Assembly (NCBI RefSeq): GCF_002250835.2
Contig: NZ_NOJY02000004.1
Coordinates: 62,001 to 126,000, forward strand
DNA from: Romboutsia weinsteinii
GTDB taxonomy: Bacteria > Bacillota > Clostridia > Peptostreptococcales > Peptostreptococcaceae
DNA length: 64,000 bases
Reading direction: 5' to 3'
The first letter of the stretch is position 1; every line of letters begins with the position of its first letter. Positions 17,409 to 25,726 of the stretch are shown piece after piece. The notes beneath the pieces are model-generated. The model saw only the letters and a program-made list of their open reading frames with translations. It did no database searches and was not told where the DNA came from. The position numbers were made by a program, and so were the translations under genes.

Positions 17409-18269
17409 ATGATAGTTACTAAAGAAGAATTCTTTAAGAAATACAAGATTAATGAAGAGTTTCTTATTGAGAATAAAATAGATTGGAAAGATCTTGAAGA
17501 GATAAATATGGACTTTAATAAGTATAGACAGAGCTACGAAACTCAAGCAGATTTAATAGCTAATATACTAAGAGGGCATAAGAAAGTACACTCTGTAAAG
17601 ACAAGGGTAAAAGATAGCCAACACTTAATTGAAAAGATTATTCGAAAGACCGAAGAAAGAAGAGCGAAGTATGGCGATAATTTTAAATTTACAGTAGATA
17701 ACTATAAGGATGAGATTACAGATTTACTGGGAATAAGAGTAATACATATATTTAAAGAAGACTGGGAAGAAATCCATCATTTTATTAGTCAGATGTGGAA
17801 TATAAATGAAATAGTTGCTAATATCAGAGAAGGAGATAATACTAAAACTTTTGAAGAGTTAGCTATAGAAGTGTGCTCAAGATTATCAGGATATAGATCT
17901 GTGCATTATCTAATAGAATCTTATCCAACTACAAATAAAGTTATTGCTGAGGTTCAAGTAAGAACTATATTTGAAGAAGGATATGGGGAGATAGATCATC
18001 AGTTAAGATATTCTTTAGATGAAATACCTGAAATACTAGAACAAAATCTAATGCTTCTTAATCGAATAGCAGGTAGTTCTGATGAGATGGCATCTCTTAT
18101 AAATATGTTAAGTAAAAGTTTTAACGATATTGAATCAAAATGTAAAGATAAATTAGATGATAAGAATGAAAAGATAAAAAGGTTAAAAGAAAAAATTTCG
18201 AAATTAAGTTCTGTAGAAGTAGATGATAAAGAAATGCTTCTTAAAGATATAGAAGAAATACTAAGTTAA
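17409..18269 (+). CDS. RelA/SpoT-domain small alarmone synthetase-like protein
   Basis: 286 residues with a RelA/SpoT nucleotidyltransferase domain at about 40-215: TRVKDSQHLIEKIIRK, DLLGIRVIHIF, GYRSVHYLIE and EVQVRTIFEEGYGEIDHQLRY contain the conserved basic and acidic residues for pyrophosphate transfer from ATP to GDP/GTP. No HD hydrolase or TGS/ACT domains, so synthesis only. The C-terminal ~50 residues are a charged coiled coil. It is longer than RelQ-type enzymes (~210-250 residues). AGGAGG at 17396-17401 fixes the start. May be co-transcribed with the helicase gene. Confidence 0.8.
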   Translation: MIVTKEEFFKKYKINEEFLIENKIDWKDLEEINMDFNKYRQSYETQADLIANILRGHKKVHSVKTRVKDSQHLIEKIIRKTEERRAKYGDNFKFTVDNYKDEITDLLGIRVIHIFKEDWEEIHHFISQMWNINEIVANIREGDNTKTFEELAIEVCSRLSGYRSVHYLIESYPTTNKVIAEVQVRTIFEEGYGEIDHQLRYSLDEIPEILEQNLMLLNRIAGSSDEMASLINMLSKSFNDIESKCKDKLDDKNEKIKRLKEKISKLSSVEVDDKEMLLKDIEEILS

Positions 18270-18315
18270 TTAAAAGCACTGAGAATTTATAGAATTTCTC
18301 AGTGCTTTTAATTAA
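18266..18315 (+). terminator. Strong terminator after the RelA/SpoT-domain gene
   Basis: 20-bp perfect stem (18266-18285 with 18296-18315), 10-nt loop. Confidence 0.88.
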
Positions 18316-18414
18316 GACATACAAAAGAATAAAATTCTATTAGAGTACTTTATAGACATTAAGAAAAAAATAATATAAAATTATAGATTATGAGCAATTA
18401 GGGAGAAGAAATAT

Positions 18415-19404
18415 ATGAATATTATAGATATAGCAAAACTTTCAGGAGTTTCTAAGTCTACAGTATCAAGATTTTTGAATAATGGATATGTAAGCGAAGA
18501 AAGTAGAAATAAGATTCAAAGGGTAATAGATGAGACGGGATTTGTTCCATCTGCACATGGGAAAATTTTAAGAACAAAGAAGACAGACCTAATAGGTGTG
18601 ATACTTCCTAAAATAAGTTCTGAAACGATAAGTAAAATAGTAGGTGGGATAAGTGAAGAGATATCAAAACATGGATATAATATTATTCTTGGAAACACAG
18701 ACTTAAATATAGAAAAAGAAATAGAATACCTAAATATATTTAAAAATAGAAATGTGGATGGAATAATTTTTGTAGCCACGATAATTACGGATAAGCATTT
18801 ACAAATTATTAAAGATATTAAGGTTCCGATAGTAATAGTTGGGCAATACATAGATGGATATCCTTGTGTATACCATAGTGATTACGAAGCTGCATATGAA
18901 ATGACTGAGTATTTAATAAAGCAAGGGCATAATAAAATTGCATATATTGGGGCTACTGATGACGATATATCCGCAGGATTAAATAGAAAAAATGGATATA
19001 TAGATTGTCTTAAGAATAAAAACTTAACATATTATAAAGAAATAATAAGAGTAGGCGATTTTTCACAAGCTGCAGGGTATAATCATGCTAAAAACCTCTT
19101 AGAAAATAATAATGATATAGATGCTATTTTTTGTGCAACTTATAATATGGCTCTAGGCGCAATGGAATATGCTAAAGAAAGTAATATTAATATACCTAAT
19201 AAGATAAGTATATGTGCTATAGGAGATTCTAAAATATCAAATTTGATATCTCCAAAGCTTACAACAGTTCAATATTATTATGAAAAAAGTGGGATAGACA
19301 GTGCGAAAATACTAATGGATATAATAAGCAGTACAGTTGATTCTAGTGATGTAAAATCTATAAAGTTAGGATATAATTTACAGATAAGAGAAAGTGTAAA
19401 ATAA
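18415..19404 (+). CDS. scrR: LacI-family repressor, probable sucrose repressor ScrR
   Basis: 329 residues. N-terminal LacI helix-turn-helix (IIDIAKLSGVSKSTVSRFLN, residues 2-21) with hinge helix, then a periplasmic-binding-protein-like effector domain (DLIGVILPKISS onward). It precedes scrA-scrB-scrK on the same strand and should repress them, with fructose or a phosphorylated sugar as inducer in known ScrR proteins. It ends in its own terminator, so it is a separate transcript. Target inferred from position. Confidence 0.82.
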   Translation: MNIIDIAKLSGVSKSTVSRFLNNGYVSEESRNKIQRVIDETGFVPSAHGKILRTKKTDLIGVILPKISSETISKIVGGISEEISKHGYNIILGNTDLNIEKEIEYLNIFKNRNVDGIIFVATIITDKHLQIIKDIKVPIVIVGQYIDGYPCVYHSDYEAAYEMTEYLIKQGHNKIAYIGATDDDISAGLNRKNGYIDCLKNKNLTYYKEIIRVGDFSQAAGYNHAKNLLENNNDIDAIFCATYNMALGAMEYAKESNINIPNKISICAIGDSKISNLISPKLTTVQYYYEKSGIDSAKILMDIISSTVDSSDVKSIKLGYNLQIRESVK

Positions 19405-19412
19405 TAAATTAA

Positions 19413-19455
19413 AAACATATTACCAAGGCTAAAATTTTTGGTAGTATGTTTTTTT
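19413..19455 (+). terminator. Terminator after scrR
   Basis: 14-bp stem with one G-U pair (19413-19426 with 19438-19451), followed by T-run to 19455. Confidence 0.85.
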
Positions 19456-19489
19456 ATAAGTAGATATAAAATAATACAATTAAAAAACT

Positions 19490-19505
19490 AAGAAAATGTT
19501 TACAA
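19490..19505 (+). promoter_or_regulatory. CcpA cre-like site over the scrA promoter
   Basis: AAGAAAATGTTTACAA matches the clostridial cre pattern RRGAAAANGTTTTCWW at 15 of 16 positions and overlaps the -35 hexamer, so binding would block the promoter. Consensus recalled from C. difficile work. A LacI-type repressor such as ScrR could use the same dyad. Confidence 0.6.
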
Positions 19506-19527
19506 ATTGATTTGAAAATTATATAAT
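19499..19527 (+). promoter_or_regulatory. Predicted sigma-A promoter of scrA
   Basis: TTTACA (19499-19504), 17-bp spacer, TATAAT (19522-19527). Implied start near 19534 gives a ~109-nt leader. Confidence 0.75.
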
Positions 19528-19533
19528 TTACTT

Positions 19534-19642
19534 ACGAGAGGGAAAGATACCATAAAAGATGTGTGGGAACGATACCTCCTCTGGTGAAATTATTAAGATT
19601 AAGACAATGAGTAATAATAAATATATAAAGGAGAAGAAGACA
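19534..19642 (+). other. Untranslated scrA leader with repeated dodecamer
   Basis: The region between the predicted transcription start and ATG 19643 contains GGGAAAGATACC (19540-19551) and GGGAACGATACC (19565-19576), 25 nt apart. GAGAGG near 19536-19541 can pair with CCTCT at 19578-19582, closing both copies in one stem. The frame is open from 19559, but the encoded residues do not resemble a IIB N terminus and the ribosome site is at 19628-19634. I do not recognise it as a known riboswitch or antiterminator target. Confidence 0.4.
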
Positions 19643-21025
19643 ATGAACTATATAGACATATCAAAGGGAATCTTAGAAAATATAGGAACAAGTACGAATA
19701 TAGAGTCAGCAGCACATTGTGCAACGAGACTTCGTATAGTTTTAAAAGATGAAAGTCTTATTAATAAAAAAATTATACAAAGTATAGAGGGTGTTAAGGG
19801 TGTATTCATAACAGCTGGACAACTTCAAATAATATTCGGGACTGGTATCGTAAATAAAGTATATGATGAATTTGTTAAGTTAGCAGACATTAAGGTAGCT
19901 ACAAAAGAAGAAGTAAAGAAGGATTCTTCAAAAAAAGGAAATATATTACAAAGATTAATACGTACATTAGGCGATATATTTGTGCCTATACTACCTGCAA
20001 TAGTTGCATGTGGTCTAATGATGGGGTTAACTGAAGCAATAACATTTATAACAAGCAATGGTTATGCTGATATAAATACTAGTGGATCATTCTTTGTAAT
20101 GCTAAAGTTATTTAGTAATGCAGCATACATATTCCTACCAATATTAATAGGATTTAGTTCAGCGAAAGTATTTGGAGGAAATGTATACTTAGGTGCTGTA
20201 ATAGCAATGATTATGATTCATCCAGACTTACAAAATGCTTGGACAGTTGCAAGTGATGGATATAACTCAATGCAACCAGTTTGGGGTGGGATTTATAGTA
20301 TACCAATGGTTGGGTATCAGGGTCATGTAATACCTATAATGATAGCCGTATACTTAATGAGCTTTATAGAGAAAAAACTTCATAAAACAGTACCTGAAAT
20401 GTTAGATCTATTCTTAACTCCGTTAATAACAGTTTTCATAACAGGATACCTTACATTAACAATAATAGGACCCATATTTGTTGGTCTTGAAAATGGAATA
20501 ATCAATGCTGTTCAGTATATAATACAAATACCATTCGGTATAGGCGGGTTCTTAATGGGTGGTATATACAGTACTACAGTTGTAGCTGGAGTACATCATA
20601 TGTATACTATAATTGACTTTGGTCAAATAGCTCAATTTGGATTAACATATTTCTTACCAATTGCATCGGCAGCAAATATTGCTCAAGGTGGTGCTGCATT
20701 AGCAGTTGCATTTAAAACTAAGAACAAAAATATTAAATCTCTGGCATTACCTGCGGGAATAAGTGCTCTTTTAGGAATCACTGAACCTGCTATATTTGGT
20801 GTAAACTTAAGGTTTGGTAAGCCATTTGTTGCGGCATCAATAGGAGCAGCTTGTGCAGCACTATATGCTGCAATAGTAGGACTTGGTGCCACAGGAACTG
20901 GTGTTACAGGTATATTTGGTATACTTTTGACATTACAAGCACCTCTTCAATATATAATAATGTTTGCAATAGCTATCGGAGTTTCATTTGCTTTAACTAT
21001 GGTACTTGGATTTAAAGAAGACTAG
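19643..21025 (+). CDS. scrA: PTS sucrose transporter subunit IIBC
   Basis: 460 residues. The N-terminal IIB domain carries the phosphorylated Cys26 in AAHCATRLRIVL; a linker at ~85-105 leads into a ~10-helix IIC domain (GDIFVPILPAIVACGLMMGL, later HHMYTIIDFGQIAQFGLTYF and GITEPAIFGV). No IIA domain is fused; a separate IIA gene lies at the end of the cluster. Takes up sucrose and delivers sucrose-6-phosphate. AAGGAGA at 19628-19634 fixes ATG 19643 rather than the upstream in-frame ATG at 19559. Confidence 0.9.
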   Translation: MNYIDISKGILENIGTSTNIESAAHCATRLRIVLKDESLINKKIIQSIEGVKGVFITAGQLQIIFGTGIVNKVYDEFVKLADIKVATKEEVKKDSSKKGNILQRLIRTLGDIFVPILPAIVACGLMMGLTEAITFITSNGYADINTSGSFFVMLKLFSNAAYIFLPILIGFSSAKVFGGNVYLGAVIAMIMIHPDLQNAWTVASDGYNSMQPVWGGIYSIPMVGYQGHVIPIMIAVYLMSFIEKKLHKTVPEMLDLFLTPLITVFITGYLTLTIIGPIFVGLENGIINAVQYIIQIPFGIGGFLMGGIYSTTVVAGVHHMYTIIDFGQIAQFGLTYFLPIASAANIAQGGAALAVAFKTKNKNIKSLALPAGISALLGITEPAIFGVNLRFGKPFVAASIGAACAALYAAIVGLGATGTGVTGIFGILLTLQAPLQYIIMFAIAIGVSFALTMVLGFKED

Positions 21026-21039
21026 ATTACCTTGTAAAG

Positions 21040-21077
21040 ATAGTCTGCTTAGTGATAATCTAGGCAGACTATTTTTA
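21040..21077 (+). terminator. Hairpin after scrA (terminator or operon attenuator)
   Basis: 12-bp stem with one G-U pair (21040-21051 with 21061-21072), then TTTTTATT. Lies between scrA and scrB. Confidence 0.8.
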
Positions 21078-21146
21078 TTATCTAAAACAAAAGAGTATTA
21101 ATAGCAAGTAATCGTATAAATTTATGGAGTAATGAGGAGATAAGTA

Positions 21147-22622
21147 ATGAGTATTTTAAAAAGAGAGTTTAGCAAATTAATTGATGTATGCCTAGAAAAA
21201 GAAGTGGATAAGGTTAATAGTGATAAGTATAGACTTAAGTATCATCTTATGCCGCCTATTGGATGGCTAAATGATCCAAATGGTTTATGTCAATTTAAAG
21301 GTGAGTACCATGTGTTTTATCAATACTCTCCATTTGACGCTAATGGAGGACTTAAATTCTGGGGGCATTATAAGTCTAAAGATATGATAGAATGGGAGGA
21401 TTTAGGAGCTTGTTTATATCCTGATACACCACATGATTGTCATGGCGTGTATTCAGGATCTGCATTTGTTGAAAATGATAGAGTATATTTTTATTATACT
21501 GGTAACGTAAAACATGTAGGAAGCTATGATTATATAAATAATGGTAGAGGTCATAATACGATAATGGTAACTAGTGAGGATGGAATTAACTTCAATGATA
21601 AAAAGGTACTTTTAGAAAATATTGATTATCCATCAAACATGACATGCCATGTAAGAGATCCTAAGGTATTCAAAAAAAATGATAAATACTTTATGGTATT
21701 AGGGGCAAGAGATAATAATCATAAGGGATGTATACTTTTATATAATAGTGATGATCTTGAAAAATGGAACTTTCTAAATACAATAAGTACCAATGAAAAG
21801 TTTGGATATATGTGGGAATGTCCAGATTTATTTGAACTTAAAGATGAATGTAGCGGAGAAACTAAATCTATATTATGTATATCTCCGCAGGGTATAGAAG
21901 CGGATGGATATAAATTTAATAATATATACCAAAGTGGGTATTTCCTAGGGAATATGAATCTTGAAAATGGAAATTTTGATTTTGGCGAATTTATAGAGTT
22001 AGATAGAGGATTTGATTTCTATGCTCCGCAAACTTTTATTGATGAAAAAGGAAGAACTATTTTAACAGGGTGGATGGGACTACCTGATATTGATGAAGAA
22101 CATTATACTAATCCAACTACTAAAAATGGATGGCTGCACGCACTAACAATACCTAGAGAATTAGTACTTATAAATAATAAGGTATATCAAAGACCTATAG
22201 AAGAGTTAAGAAAATTAAGAGGAATATATATAAGTAGAGAATTAAAATCTACTAGAGAGTATAATGAATTAAAAGGTGAGGTATACGAATTAGATATAGA
22301 ATTTAATAATGATATTGATAATTTGAAAATTAATCTGAAATCTGATTGTAATATTAGCTTTGATAAAAATGAAAGAACTATTAAACTATCTTTAGGTGAT
22401 AGTGGATATGGAAGAAAAACAAGGTCAGTAACTATAGATAGATTAAATAGATTACAAATATTTAGTGATACATCATCTCTTGAAATATTTGTGAATAATG
22501 GAGAAGAGGTATTTACAACTCGTGTTTATAGTAATTCAAATAATGATAAAATAAATATATCTGGAAATTTAGAAGATGTAAAAATAAATATGTATGAATT
22601 GGGAGAGTATAAATATGTATAA
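21147..22622 (+). CDS. scrB: Sucrose-6-phosphate hydrolase (GH32)
   Basis: 491-residue glycoside hydrolase family 32 enzyme. The nucleophile Asp43 is in GWLNDPNG (residues 39-46), the transition-state Asp in RDPKVF, and the acid/base Glu in WECPDLF. A five-bladed propeller is followed by a C-terminal beta-sandwich. Hydrolyses sucrose-6-phosphate from ScrA to glucose-6-phosphate and fructose. GAGGAG site 8 bp before ATG. Its stop overlaps the scrK start by 8 bp. Confidence 0.93.
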   Translation: MSILKREFSKLIDVCLEKEVDKVNSDKYRLKYHLMPPIGWLNDPNGLCQFKGEYHVFYQYSPFDANGGLKFWGHYKSKDMIEWEDLGACLYPDTPHDCHGVYSGSAFVENDRVYFYYTGNVKHVGSYDYINNGRGHNTIMVTSEDGINFNDKKVLLENIDYPSNMTCHVRDPKVFKKNDKYFMVLGARDNNHKGCILLYNSDDLEKWNFLNTISTNEKFGYMWECPDLFELKDECSGETKSILCISPQGIEADGYKFNNIYQSGYFLGNMNLENGNFDFGEFIELDRGFDFYAPQTFIDEKGRTILTGWMGLPDIDEEHYTNPTTKNGWLHALTIPRELVLINNKVYQRPIEELRKLRGIYISRELKSTREYNELKGEVYELDIEFNNDIDNLKINLKSDCNISFDKNERTIKLSLGDSGYGRKTRSVTIDRLNRLQIFSDTSSLEIFVNNGEEVFTTRVYSNSNNDKINISGNLEDVKINMYELGEYKYV

Positions 22623-23580
22623 AATAATAACTATAGGTGAGGCTTTAATAGATTTTATACCAAATCAAAAGGGATGTATGTTGAAGGAAGTAACTGGATT
22701 TGAGAGGGTAGCAGGAGGAGCACCAGCAAATGTTGCTGCTGCAGTAGCAAAGCTTTCAGGAAATGCATACTTTATATCTCAATTAGGGCAAGACGCCTTT
22801 GGGGACCATATAGTAGATGTATTAAATGAAGCTAATGTAAATACTGATTATGTGTTAAGAACAAATAAAGCGAATACAGGACTAGCATTTGTTTCTCTGA
22901 AAGAAGATGGCAATAGAGATTTTTCTTTCTATAGAAATCCTAGTGCAGATATGTTACTTGAAGATAATCAAATACAAGAAGAGTGGTTTAAAGATTGTAA
23001 AGTACTTCACTTCTGCTCTGTTGATTTAGTGGAATCACCTATGAAGTATGCTCATAAAAAAGCTATAGAATATGCAAGTAATAATAATGCTATTATTAGT
23101 TTTGACCCAAATGTTAGATTACCACTATGGGAAAATCATGAAGAGTGTAGATCTGTCATACTAGAATTTTTACCTATGTCACATATAGTAAAGATATCTG
23201 ATGAGGAATTAGAATTTATTACAGGAATAAAGGATGAATCAGAAGCATTAGAAAGCTTATTTGTAGGTAATGTTAAAGCTGTAATTTATACAAAAGGTCC
23301 AGATGGTGCTTGTTTTATAACTAGAAAAAATGGTATTATAAAGAATGTTGAAGGTAAAGGCATAAAAGTTAAGGCAATAGATACTACAGGAGCTGGAGAC
23401 TCGTTCATAGGATCGTTTTTATATCAATTAGGAAGAAAGAATATAAATTTATCTAATATAGAAGACATCGATGAAAAAACATTAGAAGGTATAATAGCTT
23501 TTAGTAATAAATATGCTGCTGACACTACAACTAAAAAAGGTGCAATATCTGCTATGTGCACACTTAAGGATTTAGAATAA
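22615..23580 (+). CDS. scrK: Fructokinase (PfkB family)
   Basis: 321 residues. Ribokinase/PfkB signatures: GGAPANVAAAVAKL near residue 34 and DTTGAGDSFIGSFL near 252-265, with the catalytic Asp in GAGD. Phosphorylates the fructose released by ScrB. The frame is open from ATG 22594, but GGGAGAG at 22601-22607 points to ATG 22615, which overlaps the scrB stop by 8 bp and implies coupled translation. Confidence 0.92.
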   Translation: MYKIITIGEALIDFIPNQKGCMLKEVTGFERVAGGAPANVAAAVAKLSGNAYFISQLGQDAFGDHIVDVLNEANVNTDYVLRTNKANTGLAFVSLKEDGNRDFSFYRNPSADMLLEDNQIQEEWFKDCKVLHFCSVDLVESPMKYAHKKAIEYASNNNAIISFDPNVRLPLWENHEECRSVILEFLPMSHIVKISDEELEFITGIKDESEALESLFVGNVKAVIYTKGPDGACFITRKNGIIKNVEGKGIKVKAIDTTGAGDSFIGSFLYQLGRKNINLSNIEDIDEKTLEGIIAFSNKYAADTTTKKGAISAMCTLKDLE

Positions 23581-23604
23581 TTAACTAGACAAGGAGATAA
23601 TGAA

Positions 23605-24117
23605 ATGGGATTATTTGATATTTTTAAAAAGAAAAAAGCTGATGATACAGCAAAAGCTACTACAGAATTAAAAGGTATAGTATCACCTACTAACGGTGAG
23701 TTACTAGAGATAACGGCTGTTCCAGATGAAGTATTCTCACAAAAAATGATGGGAGATGGATTTGCTATAAAATCAAATGATGGATTAGTAGTATCTCCAG
23801 TATCAGGAAATGTAGAAATGGTATTTGATACTAAGCATGCTATAGGTTTAAAAACTGCTGATGGAATAGAAGTTCTTATACATATGGGAATAGATACAGT
23901 AAACTTAAAGGGAGAAGGTTTTGAAATATTTGTAAAGGCTGGAGACAAAGTAAAAGCTGGTGATAAATTAGCGAAGATGGACCTTCCATTCATAATAGAA
24001 AATGCAAAGTCGGATATAACTCCAGTTATATTTACAAACTTAAAAGAAGAACAATCTATAAAAGTTTCAACAGGATCTGTATCAGCTAAAGAAGAAAATA
24101 GAATAGAAATAATATAA
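23605..24117 (+). CDS. PTS glucose-type IIA component
   Basis: 170 residues of the Crr/IIA-Glc family. The phosphorylated His93 is in VLIHMGIDTVNLKGEGF and the partner His78 in DTKHAIG; SPTNGELLEI at ~27-36 is the N-terminal family block. It supplies the IIA function missing from ScrA, taking phosphate from HPr and passing it to Cys26 of ScrA. GGAG site 24 bp after scrK; last gene of the sucrose cluster. Confidence 0.9.
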   Translation: MGLFDIFKKKKADDTAKATTELKGIVSPTNGELLEITAVPDEVFSQKMMGDGFAIKSNDGLVVSPVSGNVEMVFDTKHAIGLKTADGIEVLIHMGIDTVNLKGEGFEIFVKAGDKVKAGDKLAKMDLPFIIENAKSDITPVIFTNLKEEQSIKVSTGSVSAKEENRIEII

Positions 24118-24164
24118 ATAAAAAAGGTGTAATCTTTTATAAAGTTTACACCTTTTTTATTTAT
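24114..24164 (+). terminator. Terminator of the sucrose operon
   Basis: 19-bp perfect stem (24114-24132 with 24146-24164), 13-nt loop; overlaps the IIA stop codon. Confidence 0.9.
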
Positions 24165-24177
24165 AAAAGTTTTATTA

Positions 24178-24206
24178 TTGACAATAATCGACAAAGTTGA
24201 TATTAT
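24178..24206 (+). promoter_or_regulatory. Predicted sigma-A promoter of codBA
   Basis: TTGACA (24178-24183), 17-bp spacer, TATTAT (24201-24206). Implied start near 24213, just before the PyrR-binding hairpin. Confidence 0.75.
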
Positions 24207-24225
24207 TAGTATAACAAAATATAGT

Positions 24226-24258
24226 ACCTTTAACTCAGTTCAGAGAAACTGGCAAGGT
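24226..24258 (+). promoter_or_regulatory. PyrR-binding RNA hairpin (anti-antiterminator)
   Basis: AGTTCAGAGAAACTGGCAAGG (24237-24257, last base outside the loop core) fits the PyrR binding-loop pattern (U/C-CAGAGA loop followed by GGCAAGG). Upper stem CAGTT/AACTG (24236-24240 with 24247-24251) closes the loop CAGAGA; lower stem ACCTT/AAGGT (24226-24230 with 24254-24258) flanks the internal bulge. UMP-bound PyrR would stabilise it and favour termination of codBA transcription. Confidence 0.8.
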
Positions 24259-24350
24259 TTTCGGAAGAAAATTATAAAAGATAGCATCTTGAAGTAAAAT
24301 TTAAATTATTAAATAATTTAAATTTGAAAAACTTTTATGGATACTACTTA

Positions 24351-24382
24351 AAACCCCTTGCTAAGCAGGGGGTTTTCTTTTT
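24351..24382 (+). terminator. PyrR-controlled attenuator terminator before codB
   Basis: 11-bp stem with one G-U pair (24351-24361 with 24365-24375), loop TAA, T-rich tail. Its left arm can instead pair with GCAAGGTTTT (24252-24261), the 3' part of the PyrR hairpin, forming an antiterminator with a 2-nt bulge. Confidence 0.82.
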
Positions 24383-24412
24383 AGGTACGTGACAATAAGG
24401 AGAAATATCATC

Positions 24413-25675
24413 ATGAGTAAAAAACATCAAGATCACGACTATTCGCTAGAAGCAATACCAAACAACGCTAAAAAAGGATTCTTATCAATGTTAGTGGTTA
24501 TGCTAGGCTTTACGTTCTTCTCAGCAAGTATGCTAGCTGGGGGTAACCTAGGAACTAGCCTTAGTATGAATAAGTTTATAACGGCAGTAATTATAGGAAA
24601 TGCAATATTATGTGTATATACAGGGCTTTTAGCTTATATGGCTGGAGATACAGGACTTTCAACTCATTTACTTGCAAGATATTCATTTGGTGAAAAAGGT
24701 TCATACTTAGTATCATTCTTAGTTTCTGCAACACAAGTAGGATGGTTCGGAGTAGGAGTTGCAATGTTTGCAATACCAGTTTCTAAAGTTACAGGTATAG
24801 ATGTAGGATTATTAGTTTTAGTATCAGGATTATTAATGACAGCAACAGCATTCTTTGGAATGAAATCTCTTACAATATTAAGTATGATAGCAGTTCCATC
24901 AATAGCGGTGCTTGGTAGTATATCAGCAGGAAAAGCTATAGGAGATGTAGGTGGATTTGTAGGCTTATTAGCAATCGAGCCAACAGGGACTATGACAATG
25001 AGTGCAGCACTTGCTTCAGTTGTAGGTACTTTTATAAGTGGAGGTACTTTAACAGCAGATTTTACAAGATTCTCTAAAAATAAAAAAGTAGCAGTATCTA
25101 CTACTGTAATAGCTTTCTTAATAGGTAACTCGTTAATGTTAGCATTTGGTGCGATAGGTGCAATGGTTACAGGTCAAGCTGATATTGCTGAAGTAATGTT
25201 TATGCAAGGACTTATAATACCAGCAATAATAATATTAGGATTAAATATATGGACAACTAATGATAATGCACTTTACGGGTCAGGGCTTGGTTTCTCTAAT
25301 ATAACTAAGCAACCAAAAAGTAGAATGGTTATTATAAATGGTATAGTAGGTACGTTACTTGCAATGTTTTTATACAACAACTTCATGGGATGGTTAAACT
25401 TATTAAATTCATTTATACCAGCTACAGGAGCTGTAATAATAGCAGATTACTTTATAATAAATAAAAGAAATTATGCAGATTTCAACTCAATGAAATTTAA
25501 GACGGTTAATATAAATGCAATAGTAGCATGGATAGCAGGTGTTATAGGTGCTTATGTAATACCTGGAATAACACCTTTAAACTCAGTACTAGTGGCAATA
25601 GTAACATATGTTATAATGAGTAAATTAAACTCTAGCAATAAAGCTAATAAAGAAAATAGTAAAATAGCTGCTTAG
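24413..25675 (+). CDS. codB: Cytosine permease
   Basis: 420-residue NCS1-family permease with about 12 helices; the N terminus HDYSLEAIPNNAKKGFLSML and GWFGVGVAMFA match CodB. Imports cytosine. AAGGAGA at 24397-24403 selects ATG 24413 over the longer frame from 24389. It is followed by codA after 51 bp, and both lie behind the PyrR attenuator, so uptake stops when UMP is plentiful. Confidence 0.9.
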   Translation: MSKKHQDHDYSLEAIPNNAKKGFLSMLVVMLGFTFFSASMLAGGNLGTSLSMNKFITAVIIGNAILCVYTGLLAYMAGDTGLSTHLLARYSFGEKGSYLVSFLVSATQVGWFGVGVAMFAIPVSKVTGIDVGLLVLVSGLLMTATAFFGMKSLTILSMIAVPSIAVLGSISAGKAIGDVGGFVGLLAIEPTGTMTMSAALASVVGTFISGGTLTADFTRFSKNKKVAVSTTVIAFLIGNSLMLAFGAIGAMVTGQADIAEVMFMQGLIIPAIIILGLNIWTTNDNALYGSGLGFSNITKQPKSRMVIINGIVGTLLAMFLYNNFMGWLNLLNSFIPATGAVIIADYFIINKRNYADFNSMKFKTVNINAIVAWIAGVIGAYVIPGITPLNSVLVAIVTYVIMSKLNSSNKANKENSKIAA

Positions 25676-25726
25676 ATAATAAAAACTAGCAGTTTTAAAT
25701 AATAAATGTATCTTAGGAGGACAAAT

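Noticed and set aside
19559-19642. N-terminal extension of ScrA from ATG 19559
   Set aside because: No ribosome site before 19559, the residues do not match a IIB domain, and AAGGAGA at 19628-19634 clearly serves ATG 19643.
19534-19642. scrA leader as a known riboswitch or SacT/LicT antiterminator target
   Set aside because: No match to RAT, c-di-GMP, TPP, purine or other aptamers that I can recognise, and there is no terminator to control.
23424-24194. Long minus-strand open frame opposite scrK and the IIA gene
   Set aside because: It mirrors two confidently identified genes, has no ribosome site and no protein resemblance; AT-rich coding DNA often leaves the antisense frame open.
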